Origin: Burkholderia lata
Lineage (GTDB): Bacteria > Pseudomonadota > Gammaproteobacteria > Burkholderiales > Burkholderiaceae
DNA length: 64,000 nt
Direction: 5' to 3'
Assembly (NCBI RefSeq): GCF_902499335.1
Contig: NZ_CABVQK010000010.1
Location: 1 to 64,000, forward strand
Part shown: positions 61,056-64,000 of the stretch, piece after piece
Layout of the letters: each line of letters opens with the position of its first letter
How positions within the stretch are numbered: the stretch's first letter is position 1
Notes under the pieces: generated by a model
Database searches by the model: none
Told to the model about the DNA's origin: nothing
The model's input: only the letters and a program-made list of their open reading frames with translations
Program-made: the position numbers and the translations under genes

Positions 61056-61913
61056 TCAGCGGCGGACACCCAGTGTATCGCGCAGCGCGCACGGCAGGGC
61101 AAAGAGGGACGCATGCAGCCGCGCGTCGTAGTAGCGCAAGCCCTGGACGCGGCGGGCGGCGAGCCGTTCGTCGATGTCGTGTGCGAACAGCGCGGCCGCG
61201 TCGAGCGTGTCGCTCGCGATCGCCATCAGCCACTGCGAGCCATAGAGCGGCACGTGCGCGGACAGCGGATCGACGACCGCGAAGCTCGCGCGCAGGTCGT
61301 CGAGCAGCGCGGCGATGCGCGCCGCGTGGAATACCGGCGAGCCGAGATGTATCGAGATCGCACCGCACGGCGCGAGGATCCGCTTGAGCCGGGCGTAGAA
61401 CGCACGCGTATAGAGGCCGGCCGCCGGCGAATCGGGCGGCGTGAGGTCGAACACGACGAGATCGAAATGCTCGACGGTCGAATCGACGAAATGCGCGGCG
61501 TCGCCGATCACGACCTCGACACGCGGGTCGTCGAGCGCGCCCTGGTGCACGTCGTCGAGATAACGGCGCGCCATCCCGACCACCTCGTCGTCGAGTTCCG
61601 CGATCACGATCCGCTCGATGCACGCATGCTTGAGCAACTGACGCGCCGCGCCGCCGTCGCCGCCGCCGAGCACGAGCGCCCGGCGCGGCGACGGATGCGC
61701 GAGCGCGGCCGGGTGCGTCATGCACTCGTGATAGACGTACTCGTCGCCGACCGACGTCATCGGCCGGCCGTCCAGCGTGAACAGGCGGCCGAGCTGCGGG
61801 GTTTCCCAGACCTCGATCTGCTGGTGCGGCGACGCGACGTGCGCGAGGCGCCGGGCGTTCGGGAAGCCGTAGGCGGAGTCGGGCGTAGGGTGGAAGAGAA
61901 GAGTCGTGCTCAC
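61056..61913 (-). CDS. Spermidine synthase-like aminopropyltransferase
   Basis: A 285-residue SpeE-fold protein. Seen: LDGRPMTSVGDEYVYHECMTH (about 46-66), nucleotide loop LVLGGGDGGAARQLL (about 80-94), IAELDDEVV and VVFDLTPPDSPAAGLYTRAF (about 154-173). The last segment normally reads D-x-[TS]-D-P-x-GPA; here the first Asp remains but the second is Pro, and the Gln-containing strand after it reads SIHLGSP. The fold is clear, the substrate less so. GTG start at 61913, with GGAG upstream. Divergent from tkt. Confidence 0.8.
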   Translation of the reverse strand: MSTTLLFHPTPDSAYGFPNARRLAHVASPHQQIEVWETPQLGRLFTLDGRPMTSVGDEYVYHECMTHPAALAHPSPRRALVLGGGDGGAARQLLKHACIERIVIAELDDEVVGMARRYLDDVHQGALDDPRVEVVIGDAAHFVDSTVEHFDLVVFDLTPPDSPAAGLYTRAFYARLKRILAPCGAISIHLGSPVFHAARIAALLDDLRASFAVVDPLSAHVPLYGSQWLMAIASDTLDAAALFAHDIDERLAARRVQGLRYYDARLHASLFALPCALRDTLGVRR

Positions 61914-62174
61914 GGGCGGGCCACTCCGGGCAGGCAGTTCCGACGTCTGAATTATAGGAGGCGGGCGGTTTGACGGAAAACCGTGCCGGAACACTACTCG
62001 CCGACAAGGGAAATGTCAGCCCATCTGTTAAAATGACGAGCTTTGCAGCCCCGTCCGTAGGCTCCGTCCGCTTCGCGTCCGTCAGGCGCCGCACCGCGCG
62101 CCGGGAACGATTGACGCTCGAGCTTCCGGATGCCGCCGTGCCCCCGTTTCCTCGACTCGTTCTCCGGACTCGAC
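61914..62174. other. Divergent speE-like/tkt intergenic region
   Basis: 261 bp with no gene. TG-T-TAAAAT at 62026-62034 is an extended -10 in the tkt direction, about 140 bp upstream of its ATG, without a good -35. Nothing else is seen. Confidence 0.4.
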
Positions 62175-64000
62175 ATGACGACTTCGTCTCCCGCCTCCAC
62201 CACCCTGATGGCCAACGCGATCCGTGCGCTCGCGATGGACGCCGTTCAGCAAGCGAACTCCGGCCACCCCGGCATGCCGATGGGCATGGCCGAAATCGGC
62301 GTCGCGCTCTGGTCGCGCCATCTGAAACACAACCCGACGAACCCGCACTGGGCGGACCGCGACCGCTTCGTGCTGTCGAACGGCCATGGCTCGATGCTGC
62401 TGTACTCGCTGCTGCACCTGACCGGCTACGATCTGCCGATGGAAGAGCTGAAGAACTTCCGCCAGCTGCACTCGAAGACGCCGGGCCACCCGGAATACGG
62501 CATCACGCCGGGCGTCGAGACGACCACCGGCCCGCTCGGCCAGGGTCTCGCGAACGCGGTCGGCATGGCACTCGGCGAAGCGCTGATGGCCGACGAGTTC
62601 AACCGTGACGGTGCGAAGATCGTCGATCACCACACGTACGTGTTCCTCGGCGACGGCTGCCTGATGGAAGGCATCTCGCACGAAGCCTGCTCGCTCGCCG
62701 GCACGCTGAAGCTGAACAAGCTGATCGCGCTGTACGACGACAACGGCATCTCGATCGACGGCGACGTCGTCAACTGGTTCCACGACGATACCCCGAAGCG
62801 TTTCGAAGCCTACGGCTGGAACGTGATCCCGAACGTGAACGGCCATGACGTCGACGCGGTCGACGCGGCCATCGCGAAGGCGAAGCTGTCGGACAAGCCG
62901 ACGCTGATCTGCTGCAAGACGGTGATCGGCCAGGGCGCGGCGACCAAGGCCGGCGGCCACGACGTGCACGGCGCGGCGCTCGGCGCGGAAGAAATCGCGA
63001 AGACGCGCGAAGCGCTCGGCTGGACGTGGGCGCCGTTCGTGATTCCGCAGGAAGTCTATGCGGCATGGGACGCGAAGGAAGCCGGCAAGCGCGCGGAAAC
63101 CGAATGGGACGCGAAGTTCGCTGCATATCGCGCCAAGTTCCCGGCAGAAGCCGCCGAATTCGAGCGCCGGATGGCCAACCAGCTGCCGGCCGACTGGGCC
63201 GAGAAGGCTGCGGCGATCATCGCCGGCGCGAACGAGCGCGGCGAGACGGTGGCGACCCGCAAGGCATCGCAGCAGGCGATCGAAGGTCTGGCTGCCGCGC
63301 TGCCCGAGCTGCTCGGCGGCTCGGCCGACCTGACCGGCTCGAACCTGACCAACTGGAAGGCGTCGAAGGCCGTCCGTGCGAATCCGGAAGGCCCGGGCGT
63401 CCAGCTGGGCAACCACATCAACTACGGCGTGCGCGAATTCGGCATGAGCGCCGCGATCAACGGCCTCGCGCTGCACGGCGGCCACAAGCCGTTCGGCGGC
63501 ACGTTCCTGACGTTCTCCGACTACAGCCGCAACGCGCTGCGCGTGGCCGCGCTGATGAAGCTGCCGTCGATCTTCGTGTTCACGCACGATTCGATCGGCC
63601 TCGGCGAAGACGGCCCGACGCACCAGTCGATCGAGCACGTGTCGAGCCTGCGCCTGATCCCGAACCACGACGTGTGGCGTCCGGCCGACACGGTCGAAAC
63701 GGCCGTCGCATGGACGCACGCGGTTGCAGCCGACCGTCCGTCGAGCCTGATCTTCAGCCGCCAGAACCTGGCATTCAATCCGCGTACCGATGCGCAGATC
63801 GCGAACATCGACAAGGGCGGCTACGTGCTGAAGGACTGGGACGAAGAGATCGTCGCGCGCAAGATCATCCTGATCGCGACGGGCTCGGAAGTCGAACTCG
63901 CGATGAAGGCCGTCGAGCCGCTCGCGCAGCAAGGCATCGCGGCACGCGTCGTGTCGATGCCGTCGACCAACGTGTTCGACCGCCAGGACGCCGAGTACCG
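62175..64000 (+). CDS. tkt: Transketolase (5' part, cut by the window end)
   Basis: The first 608 codons of a ThDP enzyme moving two-carbon units in the pentose phosphate and Calvin pathways. Seen: ANSGHPGMPMGMAEIGVALW (about 27-46), TGPLGQGLANAVGMA (about 116-130), ThDP motif GDGCLMEGISHE with YDDNGISIDG, and the pyrimidine domain with FGMSAAINGLALHGG and HDSIGLGEDGPTHQ. The ATG at 62175 is the only start fitting the family N terminus. The gene continues beyond 64000. Confidence 0.96.
   Translation, partial: MTTSSPASTTLMANAIRALAMDAVQQANSGHPGMPMGMAEIGVALWSRHLKHNPTNPHWADRDRFVLSNGHGSMLLYSLLHLTGYDLPMEELKNFRQLHSKTPGHPEYGITPGVETTTGPLGQGLANAVGMALGEALMADEFNRDGAKIVDHHTYVFLGDGCLMEGISHEACSLAGTLKLNKLIALYDDNGISIDGDVVNWFHDDTPKRFEAYGWNVIPNVNGHDVDAVDAAIAKAKLSDKPTLICCKTVIGQGAATKAGGHDVHGAALGAEEIAKTREALGWTWAPFVIPQEVYAAWDAKEAGKRAETEWDAKFAAYRAKFPAEAAEFERRMANQLPADWAEKAAAIIAGANERGETVATRKASQQAIEGLAAALPELLGGSADLTGSNLTNWKASKAVRANPEGPGVQLGNHINYGVREFGMSAAINGLALHGGHKPFGGTFLTFSDYSRNALRVAALMKLPSIFVFTHDSIGLGEDGPTHQSIEHVSSLRLIPNHDVWRPADTVETAVAWTHAVAADRPSSLIFSRQNLAFNPRTDAQIANIDKGGYVLKDWDEEIVARKIILIATGSEVELAMKAVEPLAQQGIAARVVSMPSTNVFDRQDAEY

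Overview
The window is GC-rich beta-proteobacterial DNA that looks like the main chromosome of a Burkholderia (probably Burkholderia cepacia complex). This is inferred from protein sequences and from gene orders typical of that genus: rplU-rpmA-obgE-proB-(CNP1-like)-rppH-proS, accB-accC-prmA, nrdA-nrdB followed by an Ala/Lys-rich histone-like gene, and speE-like/tkt. It holds about 55 convincing protein genes and one tRNA. No insertion sequence, CRISPR array or rRNA was seen.

Positions 1-5386 are the right-hand end of an integrated element whose left end lies outside the window. It sits at the 3' end of an intact tRNA-Pro(CGG) gene. It carries a tyrosine recombinase, an XRE regulator, a TrfA-like plasmid replication initiator next to three iteron-like repeats, a zinc-finger-type unknown protein and a small exported protein. 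Two copies of the same two-part operator are visible: one ends at the regulator's start codon, the other lies 0.9 kb away.

Positions 5.4-17.9 kb are housekeeping genes: ispB, rplU-rpmA-obgE-proB, a CNP1-like lipoprotein, rppH, proS-marC, ffh-hpt, and a cytochrome c assembly protein/PP0621-like/ampD run. An intrinsic terminator ends 11 nt before the proS start codon. Positions 18-24 kb hold the class Ia ribonucleotide reductase genes nrdA and nrdB, with paired NrdR boxes on the promoter, a long leader and a structured 365-bp gap, followed by a repetitive histone-like gene.

Positions 24-32.6 kb are read mainly from the minus strand: a SlyB-like lipoprotein, a PfkB kinase, tpx, a zinc-ribbon protein, prmA-accC-accB, aroQ, a TlpA-like thioredoxin and an unknown protein. 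Positions 32.8-38.6 kb form a plus-strand run of cell-wall, RNA and shikimate genes (mpl, a YqiA-like esterase, an RNase II homologue, aroE, mtgA). A putative S10-type peptidase lipoprotein and a small EF-hand protein follow.

Positions 41.2-50.6 kb are a sugar-catabolism operon: an IclR regulator, dgoK, dgoA, two SDR dehydrogenases, an AraFGH-type ABC importer and an aldose 1-epimerase. Together they suggest uptake and oxidative (De Ley-Doudoroff-type) breakdown of D-galactose and/or L-arabinose, although the lactonase and dehydratase steps are absent here. The rest is pyrF, a phosphorylcholine-phosphatase-like gene, pncC/pgpA/thiL, a malic enzyme, a probable small RNA, a secreted barnase-type RNase with a barstar-type inhibitor, rsmE with a VOC protein, an aminopropyltransferase-like gene with an altered motif, and the first 608 codons of transketolase, cut by the window edge.
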